NCBI GenBank assembly: GCA_010015675.1
Contig: ML977032.1
Span: forward strand, 128,114 to 155,862
Length of the DNA: 27,749 nucleotides
Source of the DNA: Byssothecium circinans
Lineage: Eukaryota > Ascomycota > Dothideomycetes > Pleosporales > Massarinaceae
Direction: 5' to 3'
In this document: positions 1-9,063 of the stretch, in pieces
How the letters are laid out: every line of letters starts with the position of its first letter
Numbering within the stretch: the stretch's first letter is position 1
Position numbers and translations under genes: made by a program
The notes under the pieces: model-generated
The model's input: only the letters and a program-made list of their open reading frames with translations
Told to the model about the DNA's origin: nothing
Database searches by the model: none

Positions 1-217
1 TATTTAGCTAGTTTAGTAGGTATTTATACGCTATATACTAAAAGTAGCCTAGTATTCTCTATACTTATATAGCTTACTAAGCTATTAGAAATCCTAGAAT
101 ATTTTTTTATAATCCTTTCAGGCTATATTATATATATCTATATTTAAAGTTTTAGCTTAATAGCTCTAATGTTTAAATTGTTATTAAAGGTTGAATCTTT
201 GATTTTCCGCCAAGCAA

Positions 218-260
218 AAAGTGGCCGCTTCGGTGGTGTGGCCGCTTCGGTGGTGGAATA
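218..260. repeat. Dispersed end motif, copy A (doubled)
   Basis: The motif gtggccgcttcggtggtg occurs twice in tandem (about 222-256) and is followed by an acgtta-like end. It is GC-rich inside AT-rich DNA. Related copies lie at 1316-1367 (two RIP-like variants in tandem, same orientation, ending in ctttacgtta) and near 4885-4910. The preceding ttattaaaggttgaat (about 181-196) is also found before the 4.9-kb copy. The ends look like transposon termini beside a TA target, but the parent element is not identified. Confidence 0.5.
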
Positions 261-337
261 CGTTATATAAAGGATATGTCTATATCTCTTTATAGTACTA
301 GGAAGCTAATATACTATATAATTAGAAGCTCTTAGTC

Positions 338-840
338 TTAGAGACTAGATAGATAAATAATAAGCTTAGTCTTATATAGTTAAAGCACTTTAACGCGTAC
401 ATAAAGGGTAAAATAGTTAGCGCCTATTAGTTACTAATTTTAGATAGCTATAAAAGCTACCTAAATTAGGATTTTAAAGATTATTATATTAATAATAAGA
501 TTCTTATAGTTTGTATACTACTATACTTATTATATATCCTTTAGCTACTTAATATAGTGTACTTCTTACTACTTAAGCGTAAGTACTCTAAGATTATTTA
601 GGGCTTAGTATAAAAGCGTATTTTTTATATTAATAAGAAAGCATTCTTACTAGCCTTTAAAGACGTATTTTTAAGTGTATTTATAGTTTAAAACTATTAA
701 AAGGCCTTTAAAGTAATAAGGCTAGTCTCTCTAAATACATAGGTAGTACTTAATTACCTTAATATATATATATATATATACTCTACTAAGACTCTTACTA
801 CTAGAGACGCTATAGCTATTAAGAACTCTAAGTAATATAT
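338..840 (+). pseudogene. Fot1/pogo-type (DDE_1) transposase relic
   Basis: One frame (codons such as gat at 443-445) reads through the AT-rich block as a recognisable DDE_1 transposase despite several taa/tag codons. In order it shows a TNNKLSLI..LKHFNAY stretch (about 353-400), the catalytic-Asp strand LILDS (434-448), then NNKILIVC, an L.NIVYFLLLKRKYSK stretch where the family usually has LQPLDV.cF..LKr.y, and AFKDVF/GLVSLN-like segments up to about 830. Most stops sit where the family has Gln or Trp, as expected from CAA/CAG to TAA/TAG and TGG to TAG changes by RIP. The N-terminal DNA-binding part is not recognisable upstream. Weak continuity may reach about 1250. Certainly non-functional. 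Confidence 0.75.
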
Positions 841-1315
841 GTAAATTTAGCTTATAGTTAAAGTTTATACGTAATTCTATTACTTAGTTACTATAAATAG
901 TATAAGATAGGCTTTTATAGCTTATTAAAGGTACTAAGTTAGTGCTATATAATACTACACTTATAAAGTCACGTATTAAAGAGTTTAAATAGTAACTTAT
1001 AATAGTAACTAAGTAAAAAATATATAAGTATAAGTATATTTAAAAGGGTAGCACTATAAAGTATAGTCCTATAGTAGACTAAAATAGTTTAGAACTATAA
1101 AAGAGTAAGGATAAAGAGTAAAAGTAAACTATAATAACTATAATAACTAGGTATTTAGCGCTATAGTAACTATAGTAAGACTAGGTATAATATAAAAACT
1201 TATTAAGCTAATAAAAATGGTTCTTTTAAGTTAGAGGCTAGTACTTAGTATATATTTTTAGATAGTAATGCAGACGATAATAATAATGCAGTTAAGTAAG
1301 TTAGTATTGCTAAGG

Positions 1316-1367
1316 AAAAGTGGCTACTTTGATAGTGTGGCCGCTTTGATGGTGCTTTACGTTAGTG
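1316..1367. repeat. Dispersed end motif, copy B
   Basis: Two tandem variants of the gtggccgcttcggtggtg motif (gtggctactttgatagt and gtggccgctttgatggtg) are followed by ctttacgtta. They differ from copy A mainly by C/T and G/A transitions. The copy lies about 480 bp after the end of the clear Fot1-like transposase relic, in the place expected for an element end. A matching inverted left end was not found. Confidence 0.45.
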
Positions 1368-1536
1368 CTTTAGTTAGGATGTTATATTAAAAAGGAATTT
1401 TTTAATTTTTACTAAGTCCTACCACTTTTTGGTCGTTGGCATAGGGTTGGCCCGGACAATTAGAGTGAGTTACTGCTGTATAGCGTCTTTATTGACCCTG
1501 TGAAGAGCGGTACGGCTCTACCAATGCCTCCAAATC

Positions 1537-3254
1537 TCAGCCCACAAGCCGAATAATCTTCTCCAACCCGATCCACCTCGCCTCCTGCTTCGCCGAAACT
1601 CCTTCCCCATCCCACACTCCCGTATCCGCTCCAGCCTTAACTAGCAGCTCCACCAACTCCCTCTTACACAACCAAATCGCCCACAGCAACGCATTACTCC
1701 CCCTCGGATCACTCTCTTCTAGCCTTGCTCCCTTGCGTATCAACATATCTACCGTCTCACTCACTCCAGCTTTTACCGCCACTGTCAGGGCGGGAAACCC
1801 AACATCATCAGTGCACTGCACATCGGCGCCCTTGTCCACCAGGAGCGCGGCGGTATCGAACAGTTGCAGCCGGATGGCGAGGATCAGCACTGGTATGCGG
1901 TGCATATTTGTGCTTTTAGCGTCGGCGCCTTTCTCAAGGAGAGCGCGGGCAAAAGTTTCGTTCTTAGCCAGGATCGCCCATGCAAGCAGCGAGGATCCCG
2001 ATTTGAATTTAAAGCTGGCGGCGTCGTCGTCAGCCGTGAGGAAGAGCTCTGCTGTTTCGAGTCGGTTCTTAAGACATGCAAGCGCGAGCGGTGTCATGCC
2101 CTCTCTGTCATCGACTTGGATGAGGTGATCGTCATGCTGAAGGATTTTTTGTGCGGCATCAAGGTTTCCGATGTTCGCGGCCCAAAGCAGAGGCGTGCGC
2201 CGTGACGGCTTGTCTGTTGCTGTTAGGTCGGCTCCTTTCTGGATTAGGAGGTCTAGGATGGTCGATTTGTTCTCCGTGACGGCCCAGATCGCCGGAGTCC
2301 AGTCCCACATGCCGTCGCGGGCATTGATGTCCGCTTGCTCGTCGAGGAAGAGTTCGACCAGATCTTTTCTGCCAGAAACGATTGCCCAAATCAGCGGGGT
2401 TCGGCAACACTCTGAGTCCCTGTGATCGAATGATGCACCCAGCTGTAGCAGCAGCTTGACCAGTTCAGTGTGCATGGACAGTGCTTCGGTTGTTTTACAA
2501 AGATCTAGGAGTATATCGTTGACGCCCTTTTGGTCAAACTGCGTTCTTGAGCCAGGCGCTATCGTGGTGCTCCTCCCCGGAAGAGTTGCGGCGCTGTATC
2601 TTCTCGTCTCACTTTGGCTGAAATGTCCCCGAGCAAGCTGCGGTAATGGTTCTGTGTGAACGGAGCTGAGCGATGACGGTCGACCAGAGAAAAGCGACAC
2701 AGTCGAGAGGTTTTGATATATGTGCGGCTGGGTCACAGACGCGGAAGGCGCTAGCAAGTGAATTGTGTTTGATACTATGTCGACAGTAATTAGGGTTCGA
2801 CGCCATACCGGACCTCAAGGGTCCAGTTGAATGCGGTACGTTCGGCACACGCCCGCAATTGTTGAGCACGCTGCTCGATATCAACAAGGCCTACTACCGA
2901 CTGCGGTTGGAAGAAAACTGACAGGACATTTGTGCTCAGTAACTGCAGTTGAATTGCCAACTTGTCTCTTAGCCTCCCCAAATCCGCAGTGCTCAACTGT
3001 ATCCAACTCAATGGATTCCGACTCCCCTGCTTCTTGACCAGGTTTTCGACATCCTCAACAAGCTCATCGTGTGCAGACTTTATACTCTCCAACTGCGGCC
3101 AGTAATGCTCCGCGAGCGCAATCTGGAGCGTCTGCTGAAAGCTCTTGAGGTCCCGACGCAACTGCTGGATATCGGCCGACTGATTTTTGCACAGTGACTG
3201 AAGCTGCACCACCAAAGAAACCGCGCTGATAACAAGGCTGACGGGCTCGGCCAT
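1537..3254 (-). CDS. Ankyrin-repeat protein with NLR-type N-terminal helical domain (spliced)
   Basis: Exon 1 runs from the ATG at 3254 and begins MAEPVSLVISAVSLVVQLQ, followed by amphipathic helices. This is the typical start of the fungal N-terminal domain found on STAND/NLR and ankyrin proteins. The second open frame (down to 1537) contains about eight or nine ankyrin repeats (TPLIWAI, TPAIWAV, TPLLWAA, TPLALAC, ALLWAIW). The N-terminal frame stops at 2790 and the ankyrin frame has no ATG at its upstream end, so an intron must join them. A frame-consistent choice is intron 2839-2751 (GTACCG...CTAG), giving 542 residues. A better donor at 2808 (GTATGG) fits only with an acceptor at 2666 (143-nt intron). 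The junction needs RNA support. Likely an intracellular scaffold or recognition protein; the target is unknown. Two separate genes are less likely. Confidence 0.7.
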
Positions 3255-3881
3255 GGAAGCGATATTCGAACGGATGCCGATCAGCCGGCTCCGAGAAGGA
3301 GAAAAGTGGAGGGGTTTTGCGGCTGTATTCCAGAGTAGTCTTGATCATGCGCTCGTCCTGCGGCTGAAGCGCTGTGGCGGCTGAAGCGCTGTGGTGGCTG
3401 AGTCATGTTCGTCTTACCAGGTGCGATCACCGTGGCGGGCGCCGTGAGATGCCGTTGATTTGGGTGGACGTGTATTGCCGAGTCGATCAGTGTCTTGAGG
3501 GCAGTATTGAGGTTTACTCTAGAAGTAAAGAAGCAGTTCACAAAACAAAAAGAGGAAGGGGTTATTCTGTATATCCTCATATGCCTTTCCTACCGCTGTC
3601 TTAGCCGAGTCGCGCCTCTCAGCCGACTCCTCATTTGCGCCATTTTACGTATTTATCGACTGGGCTTTAAAAGCAAAAGGTATGATCAGGCTGGCGGGAT
3701 AAGAAGAGCTATGCCCCGGGTGTTCTATTTCGACTTCTCCTATATTTCCTCCGCGGTGAGGCCATCAGTAGTTCATTTCGAAACCCTCCTCCTGACATCC
3801 TCCATCCCCTGCGTTGTCATTCATCCTGTCGATCGTTTACTCCGTACTCTCGAGTTTCAGCCTAACCGAAGACTCAGCGAC
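3255..3881. promoter_or_regulatory. Divergent intergenic region with a 17-bp tandem repeat
   Basis: This 627-bp spacer lies between the two divergent start codons of the ankyrin gene (-) and the Cys-rich membrane protein gene (+), so it should hold both promoters. It contains a 17-bp direct repeat, cggctgaagcgctgtgg, at 3361-3377 and 3378-3394 with a partial third copy (tggctga). CT-rich stretches lie at about 3735-3830. No coding sequence is supported. The open frame upstream of 3882 lacks a plausible function. Confidence 0.5.
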
Positions 3882-4752
3882 ATGCGCCCCCGTACGAATT
3901 GCGGACTTCACGCTCTCTTCGTCGCCGCGCTGCTTTCTTTCGTCGCAGCTCAAAAGTCTTGCTTTTATCCGGACAAATCGAATGCAACAGGTCTAACGCC
4001 ATGCCGACGCGATGCGGAGGTAACGCATTGTTGCAAAGAGGGCGATGAGTGCCTGAGCAACGGCCTCTGTTACTCGGCCGGACTCAATAGTGTGGTGCGA
4101 CGGGGCTGCACAGATAAGACTTGGACATTGTCAGAATGTCCAAATTACGGTACTGCTGCAAGTACGTTTAATGGCTGCAACATTTCTCTGTCGTTGCGAT
4201 TATCTTGCTAACCGCGATTTGCGACCAGACTTGGCTTATTATACCAACGATGCCCCTCTCAGCGCCTGCGGTGGATACAACAGTTTTTGCTGTGGCCAGG
4301 ACGGTGCCGCTCGAAGATGCTGTGAGGTTATTAACAGCAATAGCACGCAGCATCCCTTGGGCATTCTGATAAAAGCCGGCGCTGTCATTACCGGCGCAAT
4401 GGACAAGGGTCTGCCGTCTCCCACTCCTTGCGGACCCAACGGCACGAGTTCTGCAGCAGCTTTAAAGTCAAAGCAGGGAGCCGTGATTGGACTGGGCACG
4501 GCTCTTGGGGCAGTGGCGCTCGTGGCACTGGGGGTTGTATTATTCTTGTTGGATAATTCTTCGAAGCAAGAGGGAACAATTCAAGAGCAGAGGGTAACGA
4601 TTGAAGAGGGGCAGAGGACGATTCAGGATCGGGAGAGCACAATTGAGGAGCAGAGAGCGGTGCTCAATAGGCAGGAGGCTCGGTGGGCGCGGCTACCCTT
4701 CGCAATAAGAGCTGAGAATAGCATGGAGGAGGGAAATGGCAGGCCGACTTAA
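3882..4752 (+). CDS. Secreted-type Cys-rich single-pass membrane protein with cytoplasmic coiled coil
   Basis: Two exons, 3882-4161 and 4229-4752. The intron begins GTACGT, has a ttgctaac branch-like site and ends CCAG; frame is kept, giving 267 residues. The ATG at 3882 is chosen because a signal peptide (about residues 1-23, ending FVAA-Q) follows directly. The ectodomain (24-175) holds about 18 cysteines, including THCCKEGDECLSNGLC and SFCCGQD...RCC patterns, and NxT/NxS sites. A hydrophobic helix spans about 177-201. The tail (208-245) is a charged coiled coil with a seven-residue rhythm (TIQEQRV, TIEEGQR, TIQDRES, TIEEQRA). Similar fungal proteins with a CC..g..CLsnGLC ectodomain are common and uncharacterised. 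A surface sensor or adhesion role is a guess from topology. Confidence 0.8.
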
Positions 4753-4814
4753 GACAGCCTTCTCGGAATATTCTTGAATTGTTGCGGCTTGGAGGCGTGG
4801 GCAATGAGCGTTAG

Positions 4815-4912
4815 TATTTAAATAGTTATTAAAGGTTGAATATTTTATTTCTATGCTGAGATTTTAGGTGGGTTGGTGGGTTGGGCCTTCGGTGGTGCTT
4901 TACGTTATCCTA
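4815..4912. repeat. Short repeat fragment in the P450 promoter
   Basis: tttaaatagttattaaaggttgaat (about 4817-4841) matches the segment before copy A at about 172-196. The segment ends with gccttcggtggtgctttacgttat, related to the motif copies at 218-260 and 1316-1367. It looks like a short non-coding (MITE-like) copy or a fragment of the same repeat family. It ends about 145 bp before the P450 start codon. Confidence 0.5.
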
Positions 4913-4964
4913 ATTTACCAACTACCTGCTGTGCCACTCGCGTGCGTCCGATCACACGTTTGAC

Positions 4965-5012
4965 TCAACTTCCTTCTCACTTCCTCTTCTCTCTTCTCAG
5001 ACCTCCTCTTAC
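4965..5012 (+). promoter_or_regulatory. Pyrimidine-rich tract upstream of the P450
   Basis: A run of C and T with few purines (cttccttctcacttcctc and onward) lies about 45-90 bp before the ATG at 5055. Such CT tracts are typical of transcription-start regions of well-expressed filamentous fungal genes. No TATA box is obvious. Confidence 0.4.
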
Positions 5013-5054
5013 CATCAGCAGTCGCTGTGCTGACATAGCCCATTATCAGCAATC

Positions 5055-6828
5055 ATGTTTGGCTTACTGCTTTCCGTTTTCGCAGCCGCCTACTTAGTAT
5101 GGAGCCTCATATGCCTAGAGACCAACTATAGGCGAGCTAAATCCATGGGTATTCCTCTCATTCGCCTCCCTATCGACCCACTTAATATTCTTTTCCAAGT
5201 TTTCGAGTCTCAGGTTTGGGGTATTCTCGATCGTTTGCCCGTCAAGGCAATCCTGCCCCAATGGACGACATATGCCCGTCGGGGATGGTTTTTCGAGGAC
5301 AAGGCAGATACGGCGTTGCGCCTGGGGAAGATATGGGGACTTGTCACTCCTGTTGGCATATTAGTGCAGCTCACCGATCCTGAAGCCATCGATGATGTAT
5401 TGTCAAGACGGATGGATTTCCAGAGACCCACGGAACCCTACAGTAAGTGCATTTGACATGGACTTTGGTCGTACTATACTCATGTTTGATAGCGATTCTT
5501 GAAGTCTTCGGCCCTTGCATCTCGAGCGCGGATGCTGACAATTGGGCTCGTCATCGCAAGGTTCTTGCTGCCCCATTCAACGAAAGCATCATGAGTTTTG
5601 TCTGGTCCGAGTCGCTTCAGCAAGCCCAAGATCTCATAGCATGTTGGACGAAAGATGGTATCAAGAGTTGCTCGCGAGATACTCGAACGCTTTCACTCAA
5701 CGTGCTAGCTGCGACAGGGTTCAAGAAGTCATTCAAATTTCGACACTGGAAGAGAGACGAACCGCAGAGCACCGACGCCGATCTCTCATACCGTGATGCT
5801 CTGCAGATCATCTTGGATAACGCCCTATTGCTGTTGATACTGCGCCCCAAGTTCCTGTCGTTTCGCTATCTCCCAAAGTCGTGGCAGCGGATTGGAAAGG
5901 CAGCGGCGGCTTTTGAAGGCTATATGAGGCAAATGATGGACGAGGAGATGCAGTCCTTGAATCAAGGTACGAAGGGATCTGGCAGCCTGATGACATCCCT
6001 TGTCAGGGCCGGCGACGCTTACTCGAAGGGTTCAGCAAATGACGGCAATCGTATCAAGGGCTTGTCAGTCGATGAGATATTCGGCAACATTTTCGTCATT
6101 AACTTTGCTGGCCACGATACAACAGCTAATACCCTCGCCTTTGGCGTGCTTCTTCTGGCTGCTTATCCAGAGGTTCAGAACTGGATTGCAGAAGAGGTTA
6201 GGCGCTTTTGCAAGGAGATGGAGCCAAAGAGCTGGCAGTACAATGATTTGTTCCCGAAGCTGGTGAGATGCCAGGCAGTCATGGTAGGTGAACGGGCGCC
6301 CCTCCATTGTATCTTGTTTCTGAGTCTAGTTCACCGCAGTATGAGATACTTCGCTTGTATCCCCCAGTCCTTGCTCTCCAAAAAGGCACACGATCGTCAT
6401 CGCAGCTCATTCATGCGTCCGACCGTACCATCACCATTCCTCCCAACGTCCAAGTTTTTAGCTGCGTGCCCGCAACGCATTGTCATCCTGATCACTATCC
6501 GGATCCTCTTCGCTTCCAACCGTCGCGATGGGTTGAGAACCAAACAGGAAGTTTGGAGGAAACACTGGTCACGCCGCGGAAGGGCGCATATCTTGCATGG
6601 GCTGATGGCCCTCAAGTCTGTCCAGGGTTGAAGTTCTCCCAGGTCGAGTTTGTCGCTGTACTGGCTTGCCTGATTCAAAGCTGCAAAATCGAGACGATCA
6701 AACTAGATGGTGAGGGCGAGCAGACAATGAGGGATCGAGTGTTGAAGGTGCTGAACGACTGCGACTTCCAGCTGTTGCTGCGAATGAAGGATGCCGAGAG
6801 TATACAACTACGCTATGTAAAGGTGTAG
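5055..6828 (+). CDS. Cytochrome P450 monooxygenase
   Basis: Three exons, 5055-5442, 5493-6283 and 6340-6828. The introns are 50 and 56 nt (GTAAGT...ATAG and GTAGGT...GCAG) and the frame is exact, giving 555 residues. An N-terminal hydrophobic anchor (residues 2-20, LLLSVFAAAYLVWSLI) suggests an ER membrane protein. The I-helix oxygen-activation motif AGHDTT is at 335-340. The K-helix ExxR is EILR (395-398). The PERF-like segment reads DPLRFQPSRW. The haem loop is WADGPQVCPG with Cys487 as iron ligand; Trp replaces the usual Phe at the loop start. All required motifs are intact, so it should be an active haem monooxygenase. The second exon-intron boundary lies exactly within the K-helix, where the frame is confirmed by LRLYPPV. 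The substrate cannot be told from sequence, and no obvious biosynthetic partner lies beside it. Confidence 0.92.
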
Positions 6829-7230
6829 GCGTTATTGTAAAATCCAACTAATAGAGCACTTGGATACAGGATTATGGCACGGATGTTTAGTCAGTGGTGA
6901 GCTTAAATTAATTGTGTACCCCACGGTGCATTTTTATACGAAATAGATTATATTTGACCTTAACTTACAAAGATCCGTTGTACCGGGCGCTCAGAAGAAT
7001 AATTTGAGTCTCTTCCTGAACATTTTCATGAGACGTAATGTTCTTTGTCTGTGTTGTTACCCAATGAGACCATTGAGCTGTCCCGTTCGCAAATGGGTTC
7101 GACAAAGACTCAGATTCTTTCCAATAACCTGACTTGAAGATTTCGAAACTCCTCGTGCCCATACGACACACCAAACATTTCCCCTCTATACTATTACCTT
7201 CATCACAGTAGTATAACTACTTAACGCACG
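6829..7230. other. Spacer between P450 and the broken protease gene
   Basis: This 402-bp stretch should contain the P450 3' end and the promoter of the protease gene. A 69-codon open frame on the minus strand (6965-7174) has no recognisable features. No repeat or RNA gene is seen. Confidence 0.4.
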
Positions 7231-7674
7231 ATGACGACCTCTCGAGGGACCTTGCGATGCACCTGTAATCCCCCAGACTTTAACAAGAAGAAGTTCGATC
7301 CAGGCACGATGCTCTCCGATAACGTAATCCACGGACTCTTGGAGATGTTCCTCCCATCCACCATCCGCCTTTGCGACATTGGCAGCGAGCCCTACCCCGA
7401 AAGGATCACTATCTCTAAGCAATTTTGTGGTACAGATGGTCGCTTCGCAGTTCCTACCTTTACATGACAAGCATTTTGTCGCCTTATATTATGACACTGA
7501 TCTGGAGACCTTGGGGATTCTTGACCCTTCGAGAAGCTGAAATCGTAAAAGAAACTGCGGACCATGGAGGAAAATGATTTACAAAGCTATTCACTATGAT
7601 ACATCTCGAAACGCTGTTAGAGAGCACTTGATGAGGAGCTTGCCGCAGCAGAATGAATTTGTCAGCTGCGGATG

Positions 7675-7676
7675 TA
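7675..7676. other. Target-site duplication TA (left)
   Basis: TA lies immediately outside the left inverted repeat, matching TA at 11436-11437 outside the right one. It lies in the third base of a Cys codon and first base of the next codon of the protease gene. Confidence 0.85.
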
Positions 7677-7823
7677 GCGTATGCAGAATTCGAGGAATTC
7701 TTGGCGTATGCACAAGATTCCGATTCCCCCCCAAATCCCCGCCAAATCGTAGTTTCTAGTGAATCTCAGCCATTTCCACACCACATGGGCGAAGGCCGTC
7801 GTATCGTAAGTTGAGGCTGTAAA
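7677..7823 (+). repeat. Left terminal inverted repeat (147 bp)
   Basis: It is the reverse complement of 11289-11435 with one mismatch (T at 7812 against C in the partner orientation). The outermost part holds a 9-bp direct repeat gcgtatgca at 7677-7685 and 7704-7712, separated by the near-palindrome gaattcgaggaattc. The 27-bp spacing resembles paired transposase-binding sites in long-TIR Tc1-like elements. Confidence 0.93.
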
Positions 7824-7872
7824 TACAGCTGTATGGGCCTATACTGACGACTTTTTGGTGTTGTAGGATCCC

Positions 7873-9027
7873 ATGAGCCAGCTCAACCTGAGCAGGGCAC
7901 CTACAGGGACGCGTCGCCTGCCGCCCAAAATCCCCTTCGATGATACTCTCCCATTACACATTGCCTTGAGGCACGCTCAGGCGTATAGTCGTCGCCGCTC
8001 CCAGGTGTATCACTTACTAATACTTAGTGTCGACTTTAAGGAGATCCAAACACGCGTTGGTGTTAACTACAAGTTCGTATGGCGCGTCCATCAGAACCTG
8101 ATGATGTACGGGTCTCTTCACACACCGCGGTTTAGGAAGTTAGGGAGACAGCCCTCACTCACGCAGGGGGATCGCCAGGCGTTATTTGAAGAGCTGGCAG
8201 AGCATGGGTGGATGTTATAGCAGGAGATAGTGTACTGGTTTGAGGCAGAGCGTGGCGTGAAGGTTAATCAATCCACTGTCTCCCGTATGCTGGCTGCAGA
8301 AGGATGGACGAGGAAGAATCTCCGGCTCCTCTCCCTTGGCCGGAGCGAGGATTTGCGCGATGATTATCGCCACAGGATGAGCAACTACTCAGCGGATAAG
8401 CTAGTGTTTATCGACGAGTCTATCTTTAACGAGAAAACTGGGTGGAGGCAGCGCGCCTATGGGCCTATAGGTGAGGAGAATCAGTAGGTTGGTGATGCCA
8501 GCCGCGGAAAGTCCTAGTCAGTGTTACCAGCCTACACGCTCCACTATGGGTATCTAGACTGTACGGGCATTAAAGAGGGATACTACAACCTTGAGGCGTT
8601 AATCAATTGGTTGGAGACTCAGCTATTTCCTACAATTAATCGTTAACTAGGCGGTCAAGCTGTGTGTGTTGTACTAGATAACTGCTTAGTCCATTGCAAT
8701 AAGATTGTAGGCGACATCATCTGGAGAGCTGGCCATATAATACAGTACCTGCCGCCCTACTCACCAGACTATAACCTAATTAAGCTCACCTTCTTAGTGT
8801 TAAAGGCCTGGATTCAACGCCACTACTATTACCACCGGCATGAGTTTGACGACTTTGGGGCCTTCCTTAGGTGGGTAGTTATTGCAAGCCGTTGTGACAG
8901 ATTCTCAGTAGAGCACTTTAGGCACGCTGGAGGAGGAGGATTATACTTAGATGAGGCTACGCTGAGTAGAGCAAGAGAGCAGCTGAGGGCGTATAAAAAT
9001 GGGGAGGTAGATTTACTTGTAATGTAA
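7873..9027 (+). pseudogene. Tc1/mariner DD34E transposase, inactivated
   Basis: The frame from ATG 7873 to the TAA at 9025-9027 would give about 384 residues. The N-terminal part has helix-turn-helix-like segments (FKEIQTRVGVNYKFVWRV; VNQSTVSRMLAAEGW). The DDE core shows the first Asp in VFIDESIF (8413-8415), then GWRQRAYGP, the second Asp in VVLDN (8677-8679) and YLPPYSPDYN before the third site. Four in-frame stops interrupt it: TAG 8218, TAG 8485, TAG 8515, TAA 8644. The third catalytic residue, expected Glu 34 residues after the second Asp, is Lys (AAG, 8782-8784). The stops and the Glu to Lys change fit G/C to A/T transitions at CpA/TpG, as in RIP. It reads towards the accessory gene and ends 36 bp before that gene's stop. 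Confidence 0.88.
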
Positions 9028-9063
9028 CTAGAAATTACTACGTAGAAAACCTCCGCTTCCTAC

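Larger units (their letters stand above)
1..1440. repeat. AT-rich RIP-eroded repeat block
   Basis: The block is strongly AT-rich and dominated by TA dinucleotides, with taa/tag in every frame. The change to normal composition is abrupt at about 1440. This is the usual look of transposon DNA mutated by fungal RIP, where C to T changes fall mainly at CpA. It holds a Fot1/pogo-type transposase relic (about 340-840, with possible continuation to about 1250) and two copies of a GC-richer end motif (218-260 and 1316-1367). An (AT)n tract lies near 764-780. No intact gene is visible. Confidence 0.85.

Noticed and set aside
2609..2887. Minus-strand 92-codon frame overlapping the ankyrin gene intron
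   Set aside because: It is the readthrough of the other frame across the intron. It ends in the middle of the ankyrin coding sequence and shows no domain.
3495..3881. Upstream in-frame extension of the Cys-rich membrane protein
   Set aside because: Starting at 3495 would bury the signal peptide internally. The extension has no family features and lies in a promoter-like CT-rich region.
7186..7470. Minus-strand 94-codon frame over the protease start
   Set aside because: The plus strand there carries recognisable C48 protease motifs. The minus frame has none.
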